From Patiria pectinifera (Eukaryota > Echinodermata > Asteroidea > Valvatida > Asterinidae), in NCBI GenBank assembly GCA_029964075.1, contig CM057147.1:19303513-19367512 (forward strand): a DNA stretch of 64,000 nt, written 5' to 3'. Below are positions 1 through 11,112 of the stretch, piece by piece; the first letter of the stretch is position 1, and every line of letters begins with the position of its first letter. The position numbers and the translations under genes were made by a program. The notes under the pieces are model-generated. The model had not been told where the DNA came from and ran no database searches. It saw nothing but the letters and a program-made list of their open reading frames with translations.

Positions 1-58
1 ACACAATGAGTGAATCATACTTTTTTTTCTGGTCAATCCAGCTAAGTTTAAAACTAAC

Positions 59-3000
59 CTGAAAACCCACAGCCTATGACGATGTTAGGATGATCGGGAT
101 GTCTGTCTAATATTATGTCTTCATCTGGTGTGTGCTACAAAAATGAAAAATTGATGTAAATATAAAAATAAGGACACGACCACTAAACTGATTATTGCCA
201 TCATGAATACAATATGTGGACAGCTCAGCTTGTTTATTTGCAGAAGCGGCATTCTCTGTGCAGAACGAATCCTGCCGTACTGTTATTTAACAGTTGTTGA
301 CTGATGTGATGTGGGATATGACGTTTTGAACACCCGAGGGACGCATAGCGCCCGAGGCGAAGCCGAGGGTGCTATGCATCCCCGAGGGTGTTCAAAACGT
401 CATATCCCACATCACATCAGTCAACAACTGTTTTGTCATACCTCTGTCTTGATGATGTGTTTTACTTGTCTTTCTAAGGGAAATTAAGGGTGGCAAACTG
501 AACATAATCTTAATGCCGCTCGTCGCTGGCCGCCAAAATAAAGTAAATATCGTCTGCAAATGCACTGCTCCCTCACTGCTATACATTATATTGTGGAACG
601 TGAAAGTACTGCGGGGTACCAGTGAGTATGGGTGCGTTTTGGCGGTCATAACCAAGAATTGGTTCGGTGGTTTCTTGTCTGTGAATTTCTTCGGCAATTT
701 TAATTGGATTAGAATTACGCATGATCATGTAGTTCAAATTCCCAAAACAATTAACCAAAGAGAAACCATCGAACCAATTCTTGGTTATGACCGCCAAAAC
801 GCACCTGGTTTAAACGCGGTCCGCGCATAATGGTTTGGACTGTGGGGCGGGGACTAGTCTACATGCATGTGATATCACAATGTGATATACAACGGGAGTG
901 TGCCATGCATATTTATCGCCCGGTCAGGTGATCGTCCTGGGCCAATGAAAATACAGTATAAAGACAGAGGTATGACAAATTCTGTTATCAACCCCAAAAC
1001 CCATTCCGGTCTTCCAGATATTATGTTGGCATTTGACTCACTGTGTACAGGCAGTTTTCAACGAGAGACGGTTCTGGCACGAGTCCGGGCACATGTTCTC
1101 TGATGAAACTCTTTAACGTTTCAATCTGGTGAGAATATTGCGCCTGGTTTTGTTGATCTGGTCCTTGCAGATCGTCACCGTGATGATTGCACACCTGAAA
1201 ATACGCCAGCGAAAACTTAACACCATCTTCAGCAATAATCAGGTCATTCAGAATACTCTGGAGAAAATTGAAATACAAGCAAACTCAAAAGGAAAGTGCT
1301 TGCGTACACTTTCATTTGTGTGAAGTTTTAAGTTACTAAGTATGCAGTGTAAGTGCTTCTAACCTACTGAAGAGATATTTAACATAAATTACAAATGTTA
1401 ATAATTGTTATGTTTTGACTTTCGCTATTTATACATAGGACTGAAGAATGAATAAGGAAGAAAATGAGCTCAGCAGGCCCGTCGCCAAGGGGGGGGGGGT
1501 CCTGGTGCCCCCCCCCCCCCCCTCGGTGAGCAATTGCCCCCCCCCCTCCCCCAACAGCAAAAGCCATACATGTGTATTTTTGTATTTTTATGGTAGTTGG
1601 CCCCCTAGTTGGTACTATGCCCCCCCTTCCCGACCCTCAGGGGTGGCGACGGGGCTGGAGCTCAGCTACTCCATTTGTTTGAGTTCAAAAGAATCACTTC
1701 GGATGTTTAAGGTATATTTAGGGTCTTTTTTGGGGTAAGCTTCAAAATTGCTCAAAGTCCACGCTTGGGTGCACTGCATGAATACTAACCGGTTGAAAAT
1801 TTAGCTTCTTTCAAACCATGCCATTTCAGGTGGAGTAATTTCACAAGGCATACATCAGTCTTTTCTTCAACTTTGAGCAAGGATTTGCTTGGTACTTTTC
1901 CGGGTCTATTTACTTATGTTTCTATGTGCCTTTCAGTTTTGGCTTACGGTACAGTTTCATCAGCCAATAGGCCTGAGACCTAATGACCTCACGCTTTGTT
2001 TACATGTGCGCTTTCCTATGTGGTAGACGGTCCTACTTCGTCTGGCGTCCCAAATTCGCTCCCATAGGAAAGCGCATATGTAAACAAAGCCATTACGTCA
2101 TAAGGTCTTAGGTCTATTCAAGTCGGAGGTATTTATACTTAGTTTACCTTGACCAGCCCAGAGTGGTCATCACAGGGCAATCCGTAAGTCTCGTATTTCT
2201 CCGAGAGATAGTAGAAGCATGGGTAGTTGCCGAACGCACCGGGCTGTCTCTCTGGCCAATAGCAAACTTTGATTTGGGTGACCTGGTCGTTAAAAGAAAG
2301 TCCACTGATTACAGGACAAAGACTTCACTGATTTATTCCAGGAGTTATGTATCAAAAAAGACTTTAAAGGAATCGGTAAAAGGACAATAGTTAGATGTTT
2401 TAAAAGCAATAAACCTATAGGTTGGGGCGGGTTGCCCTGGCTGACATTATCCGATGAAAACATCCATTCATTTGCACACCACTTTTCATCGGTTGCTATT
2501 TGTTACCCTTCAGCACTCCAGACTCAAGAACAATTGAGTTTCAAGAACGTATAGGTCTCGGAGTTAAAAGCTAATGCAAAAAAACCTGTAGTTTTCCGCG
2601 CCCACCTATCGTCACGATAGTTAAATTTTTGTTTTAGACAGGCGACTAAGACTGAAATGATTCGGGCTGGCCCGGCATGGATGCCAATCTGAAGCGTGAG
2701 CAGCTCTGTTGGGCTTTGGTTAAATGCCATTAACTACATGCATGCACGCTCCAATTTGCAGGGGGGGGGGGGTTACGTATGGAGACACATTTTCTTGAGA
2801 GGTACTCAACTGTTTTTTTACCAACAGATCTGAGAGGGGGAGGGGGCACAGGACAGGATGGGGAGGGCGTGCCCTTTAAGTTATGCAAGTGCTCAGGTAA
2901 TAAAACCCAGAGATTTGTGATGTGCCCGTTCCAATGATCGATGCTTTCTACTCAAGCGAAAAGGAACAACGCACCTTCAGTGGAGGATCAATCCCTAGCG

Positions 3001-6000
3001 GTCTCAGCATCTTCGATGCCCAGGCTCCCGGGGTTAGGACCACACTCTTGGCTGTATACCGCCCTCTGCTGGTCACGATAACCACATGTTCGCCGGGGAC
3101 AATTTCCAAGACTTTTTCGTTTTCCTTTATGACTCCTCCCTGCTTCACGAACATTGTCTGCTCGAGAAGAACAGAAACATGTTTGTATGAGTTACGTCAT
3201 TGCGAAATTATTCATTGCTCGAACAAAAAGACACCGCGGTTTTTGCAAATTAATTTTCTTCCACTGTCCTTCGTCTTGACATTTTGTGCACGAGCTGTTC
3301 TGTTGTTTAGAATTATTTTATCCATGTTGAAGGCTCCATATGTAGGCCTACACTGAAATACACCTATTTAAAATGCCATTTACAGAAAAGGCATAACAAG
3401 ATGGACATTGAAAAAGTAAAAAGGTGTAATTAAAAAACTAAAAAAAGAACTACATGTAGATGACATATTTTTAACACGATTTTTGAAAATCCGTTATGCA
3501 TCCATAAATTGATTAGGGAAACAATAATAAAAGCATTTTTCAATGGACGCAAATATAACCATGATTAAGATTGGGGCTCTCTCAAGCAAAGTTTGTCATT
3601 AAGACATAATATCTATGTTATTTCTAATGTTTTAAAAATACTACACTGTACTCTTTCTTGTCTTTCCCATATGTACAACCAAAGATTCAATAATTTCCGG
3701 TCCATAACTGAATCATTTATTTTAGAAAAAGAAGTGGAACGCTCACACTTGATCGTACATTGGAAAGCCCATAACATCACAAATGCTTGGATATTGCAAA
3801 ATAATTCAAGTTCGATATTCTAGGTGCCACGCCCGGCCAAACACGGATTGTTCAAATAGTATTCTACTTGTTATAACAGAGAGAAAGACGGTTGTTCAAA
3901 TCACAATACATGCGTCTTTAAGTTATGTATATATTTATATTCCACAACAATACATGTGATGTATAGTAAATGTGCATTACAATCAGGAATGCAAGTCATG
4001 CACCAATATTGTGCTGTATGATTTTGTTTGTAGGCCCGTAAAAATTTACTTCTCTTTCTCAGGCATTAATTGGCGTTCAGAACATTCTTTCTTCATATAA
4101 TATACTGAAGAGTATTGAACCTGCAGCTTCGTCTATAACCTTGAAAGGCAGCGGCGTAACTAGGGTTAAGCTGCTATGGGCTCCATGCGCCAACGAAAGA
4201 GGGCGCCCTTTTATCCAGCAACGACGTCCCATGGGCGGGACATTTAGCTGGTTGACGCACACCGTTCCTTGTGTGTTGTGTGCGACGCACGTACACCAGG
4301 AGATTTGTACTATGTACACGCAGTGGTACAGCCACGCGTCGCGGCAAAATTGCAGTCAGGCAAGATGGCGTTGGTTTGTCCCCCCCTCCCAACTGTACTT
4401 TCTTTGCCAGTGAGGGGGTACTTGTGAACTGGGCGGATAGGGGGCACCTGGGGGTGCTCCAATTTTTCAAGGAGGGGCACTGAGGGCAGTGTATATTGTG
4501 GAACGGACCTCCGTAGGGATGGGAAGGCACGCCACCACCCCCAGTTACGCCACTGCTTGTTGGGCGTGGGTTCATGAATCAATGGCCGCCTCGGTTGCTG
4601 CGAACTGTATGAGCTGACAAACTGTAGTTAAGAATTATTTGGGAAAAACAACAACACCACAAAGCTGATTACAGTCTGCACTTTGTTCAATAATTGGCTT
4701 TCCAAATAACACATTCATTTCCTGCAAGGCGCAACTTTTTGATTAGGCCTATTTGATTATAGGCCTATAATTCAAACAATGAAACTCCGTTTCCTGCTAC
4801 TTATCGTTCATAGGCCTTAGGCCAAAACAAAACAAAAGTGTCCGGTTTCTGGTATGGAGCTTGCCCAAAAAGTGGTGCGGCGACGCGGTTTCTTTTTTTT
4901 TTTACCTGATTTTTTTGCTTCAAATGTCGGCTGATGACTGCAAATGGTGCCCGACTAAACTTAGTGCAAATATATGGGAGTCCAGAGAGGCCACATAAAG
5001 CTTATTCTCGATCATTACCCCATCTAAAAACACGTTAAAATTGTGCAGCAGCAGGATTTCAGTCAAACCAGTGAGTTTGGCGGTTTTGAGACATCGTCTT
5101 TCATTGAAAAAAAAACTTGTTCATTTTGCCGATGCGCATGGCTACAACGACGCGCGCGCATACCAGAAACCAGAGACTTTTTTTTTTTGGCCTTATAATC
5201 CTTTTTGTGTGTGTGTGTGAAGACTGTGCGTGATGTATAGTTGTCCCAAGGGAAATCTCACAAGTCGTCTTATATTAACAACACATCATTCAATGTGGAA
5301 TTGGTTTTTTCAAGGTGCTACATAGAGACCTTCCCATGATTGTTTTTTTTTTCCAATTTCGAAAACGCGAGTATAATCAAGAGACGGCCTTATTAAGCCT
5401 ACTGATGACGCACGAAATCAGCGCAGGGAAAAAGGCAATTGTTTCTATAAAAATCATCACTGAAGGAGTTTGCACTGATGTTGGTGGTCGTTGCACTGAC
5501 AGCAAAACCGCACAAACCACGCTCCCAAGCTCAGTCAAAAAGCAGTACACCGTGACTTCCAGACAACTTTACAAAACCTGGAAAGCTATAAGGTATCACA
5601 GTCTTTCGCAGAGGCAAACGGAAATCCAAACTGAACACACAATTCCTTGCGATGGCATCAAATCAAAATTTGTCGAGTGGCGATTTTGAGAACGATACGG
5701 GCGATGAAGTTTGGCTTGAGTCCAGCGAGGCAGTCAGCCCTTTACTCGGTGCAATCAATACGATTATCGCCTGCCTCGCAGTTGTAGGTAACAGCGTGGT
5801 CATCCTCGTTATTCTGCTTCGGCATAACATGTTCAGCTCCTTCACCAATCGTCTCATCCTGCACCAGTCCTGCATTGACTTGACTGCCGGGCTGGTGTTT
5901 TTCTGCAGTACGGTACTCAAGAGCCCCAACACCGTTGTTGTGTCTCAGGAAGGGAACCTCTCCGACAAACTGACCTGTAGCTTAATCTTCTCCGATTTCT

Positions 6001-8345
6001 TCCTGTGGTGCTTGAACGTTACGTCTACGTATAACCTCGTCGCCATCTCACTGAAGCGGTTCGTGGCGACTTGCCACATGGAGAAATGGCGCAACTCGTG
6101 CACGAAAGCCAAACTGAGACGAGGAGCCATGGTAACTTCCTGGGTCGTGGGCTTCGTCTTCTGCTCCCATATGACACTCATGGTGGAGCCCGTCCAGGGG
6201 CATTGCCAGTTTGTGCCGATGAGCCCTTCTCTGAAGATTTGCATCGGCGTGTTTGTGTTGAGCATAGAGTACGTCGTGCCCGTTCTCATCATGACGTACT
6301 CCTATGTCAAGATACTGACCATGCTGACGAAGAAACTTGCGAATCCAGTGAACCCTCGACAGCACATCATCCGTAGAGCTAAAAAGAACATTCTCGTTAC
6401 GATCCTGCTGGTCATTATCGTTTTTGCCATCTGCTGGACACCGGCTGAGTGTTATTACGTGGGTACGCTCCTGCTTGACCTACAGCCGAACGAACCCGTG
6501 TACACCGCCTTCACCACGCTGCTGGCCTGCAATCTCTTCATCAACCCGATCATTTACAGCTTCATCTACAAACACTTCCGGGCTCAGCTCAGTGACCTGT
6601 TAACACTACGACGATATCGTAGGAATCGCGTCGAAAATATCCCTCTAGGCTGAGGTAGCCTAACTCAAGAAACTTTCAAGAGTGACTATACAAATTTGAC
6701 GTTCAATTTGCAGCAACCAAAGTGAAGTGTAATCTGAAAGTTGTTTTTTCAAATTATTTATGGCCCAACAATAGTCTTAATCCAGGCAGATTTTTTTTGG
6801 TGCGTTTGAGGCGCATAGCAACCAGAAATTTTAAAAAAAAGTTGGGTTGTTTTTTTTCAGAGGGAGATTTTTTTTCCGCTAAAATAAAAAGGCGAAAAAA
6901 TTAATTTATTCGTAGAAAGAAAAAGTGCAACTTTATTTTGTGATTTTTATGCTAACGACCCCTTTAATAGCTAAACTGCACCTGTAAAGCGCGGAGGCAA
7001 CTGGCGGCCCTCAACACCCCACCGTTGGGATCGACAAACGTCTTGTGCTCCGGACCGAAGCTGAAACCAGGGTGGCGCCGGCAGATCTCCCCGACCGTCG
7101 GCAACTCGCACGGCTTGCCCATGACTCGAAGGGATTCGCTGCGGAGTGTGTAGTCCTGGTATGGTGGGCCATTGACTGATAGTAAACCAGTATTTCTTCA
7201 AAAAAAAATCGAAAGAAAAGAAAAACTAGAGTCATGTCAATTTATGAAAATAACATTATGGAATTTTTCCGAATTTATTGTTTTAAAAAGCAGCACAAAT
7301 TAATTATCATAGATGTTGTTATTAATGAGAAAAAAGTACTTTATGATATTTGTCCTGATAGGCGTGCTGAAATATAGACCAGTTTTTTTCCTCCACACCT
7401 CCACATACACATACAGGCCTACTTAATCAATAAGGGGTGGCGGGGGAGGGGGGAATCATATTTTCAATGGGGAGCGCTTATAAAATCCTACAGTCATGCA
7501 CACTTTATTAGTGTACAAATGCCCGTCACCTTTTAATCTTTAGTACTGCATTTTTTTATGGACTTTTTTTGGAGGGGGCTGGACAACCCCCCCCCCCCCC
7601 CCCAGTAGAACTGCGTCTGGCTATTACTATGCCGATGTTTCTACGTGCCTTTAACCACCAACCTGTAAAGCTGAGTGCCTACTTCTCCGCCCAGTCGCTC
7701 CCACGTCTGGAAGCATTCTGGCATCATGTTGGCGTAGTGTATCTGCCGGTATGTGTAGCGGGTGATACGCGACTGGCCATGGGAGCTCCCTTTACTGTGT
7801 CCCAGCGTGAACTTTGGACAGATTCGCAAAAAAAAATTATAATTATAGAGGTAGGAAACATGACCAAACCAACGGTGCCTGGCCGCCAGTCAGCGGGAAG
7901 TGGGGGGCGGGGCGGGGGGGGGGGGGGTTACAACTCGACTCACTCAACAATTTATGGAAAGAATCCCATATCTGGCCATCATCACTAACTTTTCCCTTCA
8001 GTGAGTATCAGCCATCGGAAAGTGATAATATGTCCTACTATGAAAAAAGCCAAATTTAGTAGGGAAAATATCGAAGTATTTACTGAGAAAACACTTCAAA
8101 TTTTTCAGACTAGTCTCATATGGTTTGTGCACAGGGTGTCAAGCACTGCATACAATTCAATGGGTCCGCTATGGTTATTATGCGCTGCATGAAGCCCGGC
8201 CAACCCTTTCAATGAGCACAATATGAAGTCAATTCACCTGTTCAAGCAGCAGTGTCTTGTGACCGGTTCTCGTCAGGTGGTAGCCCGTAGCCGACCCTTC
8301 TACGCCTGCTCCTACCACAACACAATCGTAGTCATGATGAGCCAT
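59..8345 (-). CDS. PIPOX: Peroxisomal sarcosine / L-pipecolate oxidase, 3' end off window
   Basis: FAD-dependent amine oxidase that oxidises sarcosine, L-pipecolate or L-proline with release of hydrogen peroxide, normally in peroxisomes. Exons in gene order: 8345-8238, 7811-7663, 7195-6982, 3157-2975, 2282-2148, 1194-1042, 134-59. All have AG/GT borders and matching phases, giving about 339 residues; the family is about 390, so the last exon (about 50 residues, with any peroxisomal signal) lies left of the window. Seen: a GxGxxG dinucleotide fold (GAGVEG, residues 12-17), the [11 protein letters not shown] motif opening exon 2, the RPLGI segment closing exon 4, and NCLYTHTPDE across exons 6-7, whose Cys (about 311) corresponds to the covalent FAD-linking Cys of the family. 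The start ATG at 8345 gives a standard short lead into the FAD fold. The 3.8-kb third intron carries a GPCR gene on the other strand plus MITEs. Confidence 0.9.
287..981 (+). mobile_element. Composite hairpin + TIR element, copy R1
   Basis: Left part 291-430 is a hairpin: 45-bp perfect arms (from CAGTTGTTGACTG) around a core holding CCCGAGGCGAAGCCGAGGG. Right part is a TIR element whose ends TTTGTCATACCTCTGTCTT (432-450) and its exact reverse complement (960-978) are 19 bp long. Inside is a second inverted repeat, 632-675 against 761-804, 44 bp with one mismatch. The right end shares a GGCCAATgAAaATAcAG stretch with copies R2 and R3. CTGTTAT at 280-286 and 982-988 may be a target duplication. 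No coding capacity. It lies in the PIPOX intron between 134 and 1042. Confidence 0.7.
1465..1662. repeat. Small foldback repeat with poly-C/G core
   Basis: GAGCTCAGCAGGCCCGTCGCCA at the left faces TGGCGACGGGGCTGGAGCTC at the right as an inverted repeat, separated by G and C runs and low-complexity sequence. Probably a MITE. In a PIPOX intron. Confidence 0.5.
1966..2118. repeat. Inverted repeat next to a PIPOX splice site
   Basis: Arms 1966-2020 and 2063-2118 are about 55 bp each and mostly complementary (TTTGTTTACATGTGCGCTTT against AAGCGCATATGTAAACAAAG), with a 42-bp loop. The right arm ends 29 bp from the donor of the exon 2282-2148. Confidence 0.6.
2453..2545 (+). repeat. Dispersed repeat related to 47948-48040
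   Basis: Shares GATGAAAACATC, ATTCATTTGCACACC and CAGCACTCCAGACTCAAGAA with 47948-48040, in the same order. Lies in a PIPOX intron. Confidence 0.55.
4149..4555. mobile_element. hAT-like TIR element, copy 1
   Basis: Ends CAGCGGCGTAACTAGGGT and, inverted, CAGTGGCGTAACTGGGGGT, the widespread CAGTGGCGTAACTAGGG end type. No clean 8-bp duplication seen. The internal 260 bp recur at 52495-52756 in the same orientation. Short open frames here are not credible genes. In PIPOX intron 3. Confidence 0.6.
4820..5192. mobile_element. Harbinger-like MITE (373 bp)
   Basis: Terminal inverted repeats of about 35 bp (GGCCAAAACAAAACAAAAGT, then CCGGTTTCTGGTATG) with 3-bp target duplication TTA at 4817-4819 and 5193-5195. 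TWA-type 3-bp duplications are typical of PIF/Harbinger. The TIR is related to that of the element at 25440-25801. Non-coding; inside PIPOX intron 3, upstream of the GPCR. Confidence 0.75.
5652..6653 (+). CDS. Intronless rhodopsin-family (class A) GPCR, orphan
   Basis: Single-exon receptor of 333 residues with seven hydrophobic segments. Seen: N-terminal sequons (NLS at 6, NDT at 15), TM1 GNSVV (Asn47), TM2 Asp76, the disulphide pair Cys109 (top of TM3) and Cys185 (loop 2), TM6 CWTP (261-264), TM7 NPIIY (298-302), and a basic tail. The TM3 DRY motif reads Lys-Arg-Phe (135-137), so the acidic residue is replaced by a base. The upstream frame is weak and the ATG at 5652 places about 33 residues before TM1, usual for this class. 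The ligand cannot be named; expanded orphan lineages like this are common in marine deuterostomes. The gene lies wholly within intron 3 of the minus-strand PIPOX gene. An AATAAA at 6883-6888 could end its transcript. Confidence 0.9.
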   Translation: MASNQNLSSGDFENDTGDEVWLESSEAVSPLLGAINTIIACLAVVGNSVVILVILLRHNMFSSFTNRLILHQSCIDLTAGLVFFCSTVLKSPNTVVVSQEGNLSDKLTCSLIFSDFFLWCLNVTSTYNLVAISLKRFVATCHMEKWRNSCTKAKLRRGAMVTSWVVGFVFCSHMTLMVEPVQGHCQFVPMSPSLKICIGVFVLSIEYVVPVLIMTYSYVKILTMLTKKLANPVNPRQHIIRRAKKNILVTILLVIIVFAICWTPAECYYVGTLLLDLQPNEPVYTAFTTLLACNLFINPIIYSFIYKHFRAQLSDLLTLRRYRRNRVENIPLG

Positions 8346-9967
8346 TGCATGTAATGTAACCAGTTCCGATGATGTAAATTTTTAGATCATTGACTAGGCA
8401 GGCATACTAGGCCTAGGCACAATCGCACATGGTTATTAACGACCACTGGTTTCTTGCCACTGCTGGCTTTGTTTGCATTTCGGATATGCTTATACAAGTA
8501 TGAGACTGCACCTATTAATATGTTGACCTTTGACGGTTTACTGCTTTTTCTCTCAATATTATCACTGTTGTAGACCGGATAAAAACCCAACTCATACCGC
8601 CAGTCGTTCACCGCGCGCCGTCGCGACTATGGTCCGGTCGCGACCGACCAGAAAGCCGCGAAAATTGCGCCCTCTCCTTGTGACACGTGCATGCATGCGA
8701 TCCGAGTCGCCGGCCGGGGCGGGGGCGTTTACGCACCGCCACCCCATGGGTATAGTACTGGCCAGTATATAGGTCAAAAATGTTTTGGGGTTCAAAAAAA
8801 AAAGTCGGTCCCCCAAAAAAGTGGGTCCCAAAAAATACGGCGTGAAGTTCGGGGCCCGTTAAAGGGCCCGATTTTTTGAGGGGTTCGAGATGCTCTGTAC
8901 CACTACCATGCCTGTGGTGTGATCTGATGAGGCAATTTATGGCCACTTCAACCAAATCTTTTTATGGAAACTATGGTGGTGTACGCAGTGCCTGCCTTTA
9001 CTGAAACGTCACTTAAAAACAAAAAAGGTAGGGGGGCATGGCCCCCGTTGTCCCCCCCCACTTCCCCGCCTGGATCCGCCCTTGGAGATTGCCTACGCCG
9101 TGGCAACATAACGGCTTGCATGCCCTCATTTTGCAAGGGAACATATTATATCCTTTCTCAAAATGGCGATAGGCCCTTCTCCTGAAAGTCTTGGTTCATT
9201 ATACCCTACCACCCCCCAAAAAATTGAGCAGAAACTGAAAGATTATTAAATAATTAGTTTTAATATATAAGTTGATGTGTGTGTCGCACCTGGGAAAATG
9301 AAAGATTATGAAATAAGTTTCAAGTTGATGTGTGTCTCAAACACCTTGGAGAGTTGTGAGTATTTTCCATAATTTCGGGACGGTGGGCCATGGGCGTCCA
9401 GATGCCGATTTTGCTGTTTGTTTGCTTGATTAAGTTGATTGATGAATGATAATTAAATTAGAGTGAAGACTATTGCTTTAAAATCGATGCAGTATAGGGC
9501 AGAGGGTTCACAGGGTAGAGCGCCCCTAGCGTCAAACGAGTTCCAGTCCCCCCCCCCCCAAATTTTTTTTTAAAAATCTGCCACAGCGGAAATTTGAAGA
9601 CGCGTTCAGGGTGGTTTGGGCGGTGTTCGACATTTTCTCCACAACCAAGAGATTTGAATGTTCGACTCTGCAATTCAAGAGTCATAGCGCCCTCTTGCAG
9701 TGTTTGACTGTAATACATGTACCAGCTTTAGTTGAGTCAAAAATTGCGGTTCCTTGCTCTACTGTACTAGCACGATGGCACTGCCTCTCTTTCAAAATTT
9801 TACAGCGGCTTGTTTTGGCGAACAATATTGTGGGCATTGGTCTTTCATTATAATCTTTCAACAATTTTAATGGAGGTTTTTTTGGTCCCAACTTGCTCCC
9901 ACAGTATACATACACAAGCTGATTTACCCGATCATAGATCGGGTAGGGCGTATTGTGTTGGGGATGA

Positions 9968-11112
9968 AAATGTGGGGAGTTAAATGTAAATGGGGGATAT
10001 AGTTGAGGAGACATGCAGTTGTATAAAAGCAATTTCTGTGGTGTGATCCTAGGCAATTTCTGACCACTAAAACCAATTTCAGGAAAAGATCATCTTTAAA
10101 AGTTTTGAGTTTGGAGTAATTGAATCAGGTACGTGTATTCTGAGCAATAGAATCATTATAGTAGGCTACAATTTTTATTCGGGGAAGAAAAAGTGTGGGG
10201 GGGGGGACCAAACAATGTCCCCTGCTTTAAAATGGAGGGGGGGTCCCCCTGTCCCCCGTCGACTTACGCACATGATAATTGTGCACCATGGCAACTGTCT
10301 GTAAATGTTCCCGTTTGTGTGTTAAAATGGCATTTTGTGAGAAAGTTGCATTTGTGGAAAAACGTAATGAAAATGTTACCGTAGTACACAGGCGAAGGCT
10401 GATTGTACAGTTTTGACAATAAATCATAATGCAATAAAACGTAAAGGTGTCATTTGAAATGGAAATGTTGAGTGTTACCATACAATTACAAACGGTCTGA
10501 ATCATGGAGGAAGGTCATAATTAAGTTTCAGTATTGGACTCTTCAACAAACGTAAACTTGATCCTTCTTACAATTTGCTAGACCGTTTGCAAGGAAAAAG
10601 TCGATTCAACTTTTATTCAAGTTGGTTCAATCATCTATATAACAGCAAAATGTGGTATTAAATGTAAATGAGGGATGTAGTTGAGGAGACATGCAGTTAT
10701 AAAAGCAATTTCTGTGGTGGGATCTGAGGCAATTTCTGACCACTAAAACCAATTTGAGCAAAAGATCATCTTTTAAAGTTTCGAGTTTGGAGTATTTAAT
10801 CAGCTACATGTATTCTGAGCAATTGAATCATTATTGTAGGCTACAATTTTTATTCGGGAAGAAAAAGTGGGCCACTTTTTCTTCACCGAATAATGCAATA
10901 AAACGTGGTGTCGTTTGAAATGAAAATGTTGAGTGTTACCATAAAATTACAAACGGTCTGAATCATGGAGGAATTATAAGGTCATAATTAAGTTTCAGTA
11001 TTGGACTCTTCAACAAACGGAAACTTGAACTTCTTACAATTTGCGAGACTGTCTGCGAGGAAAAAGTCGATACAACTTTTATTGAACTTGGTTCAACCAT
11101 CTATATAACAGC
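9968..11112 (+). repeat. Diverged tandem duplication
   Basis: Unit A (9968-10646) and unit B (10647-11112) share colinear stretches such as AGTTGAGGAGACATGCAGTT, AATTTCTGACCACTAAAACC, AAACGGTCTGAATCATGGAG and CATCTATATAACAGCAA. Unit A carries about 220 extra bases (10206-10426). At the same place unit B has a perfect-looking small hairpin, 10851-10891. No coding capacity. Confidence 0.7.

Noticed and set aside
4141-4582. Cluster of overlapping open frames on both strands
   Set aside because: They lie inside a hAT-like repeat and recur, altered, at 52495-52756; no protein signature.
6048-6376. Open frames in other frames of the GPCR
   Set aside because: Shadows of a well-supported receptor gene; their composition follows its codons.
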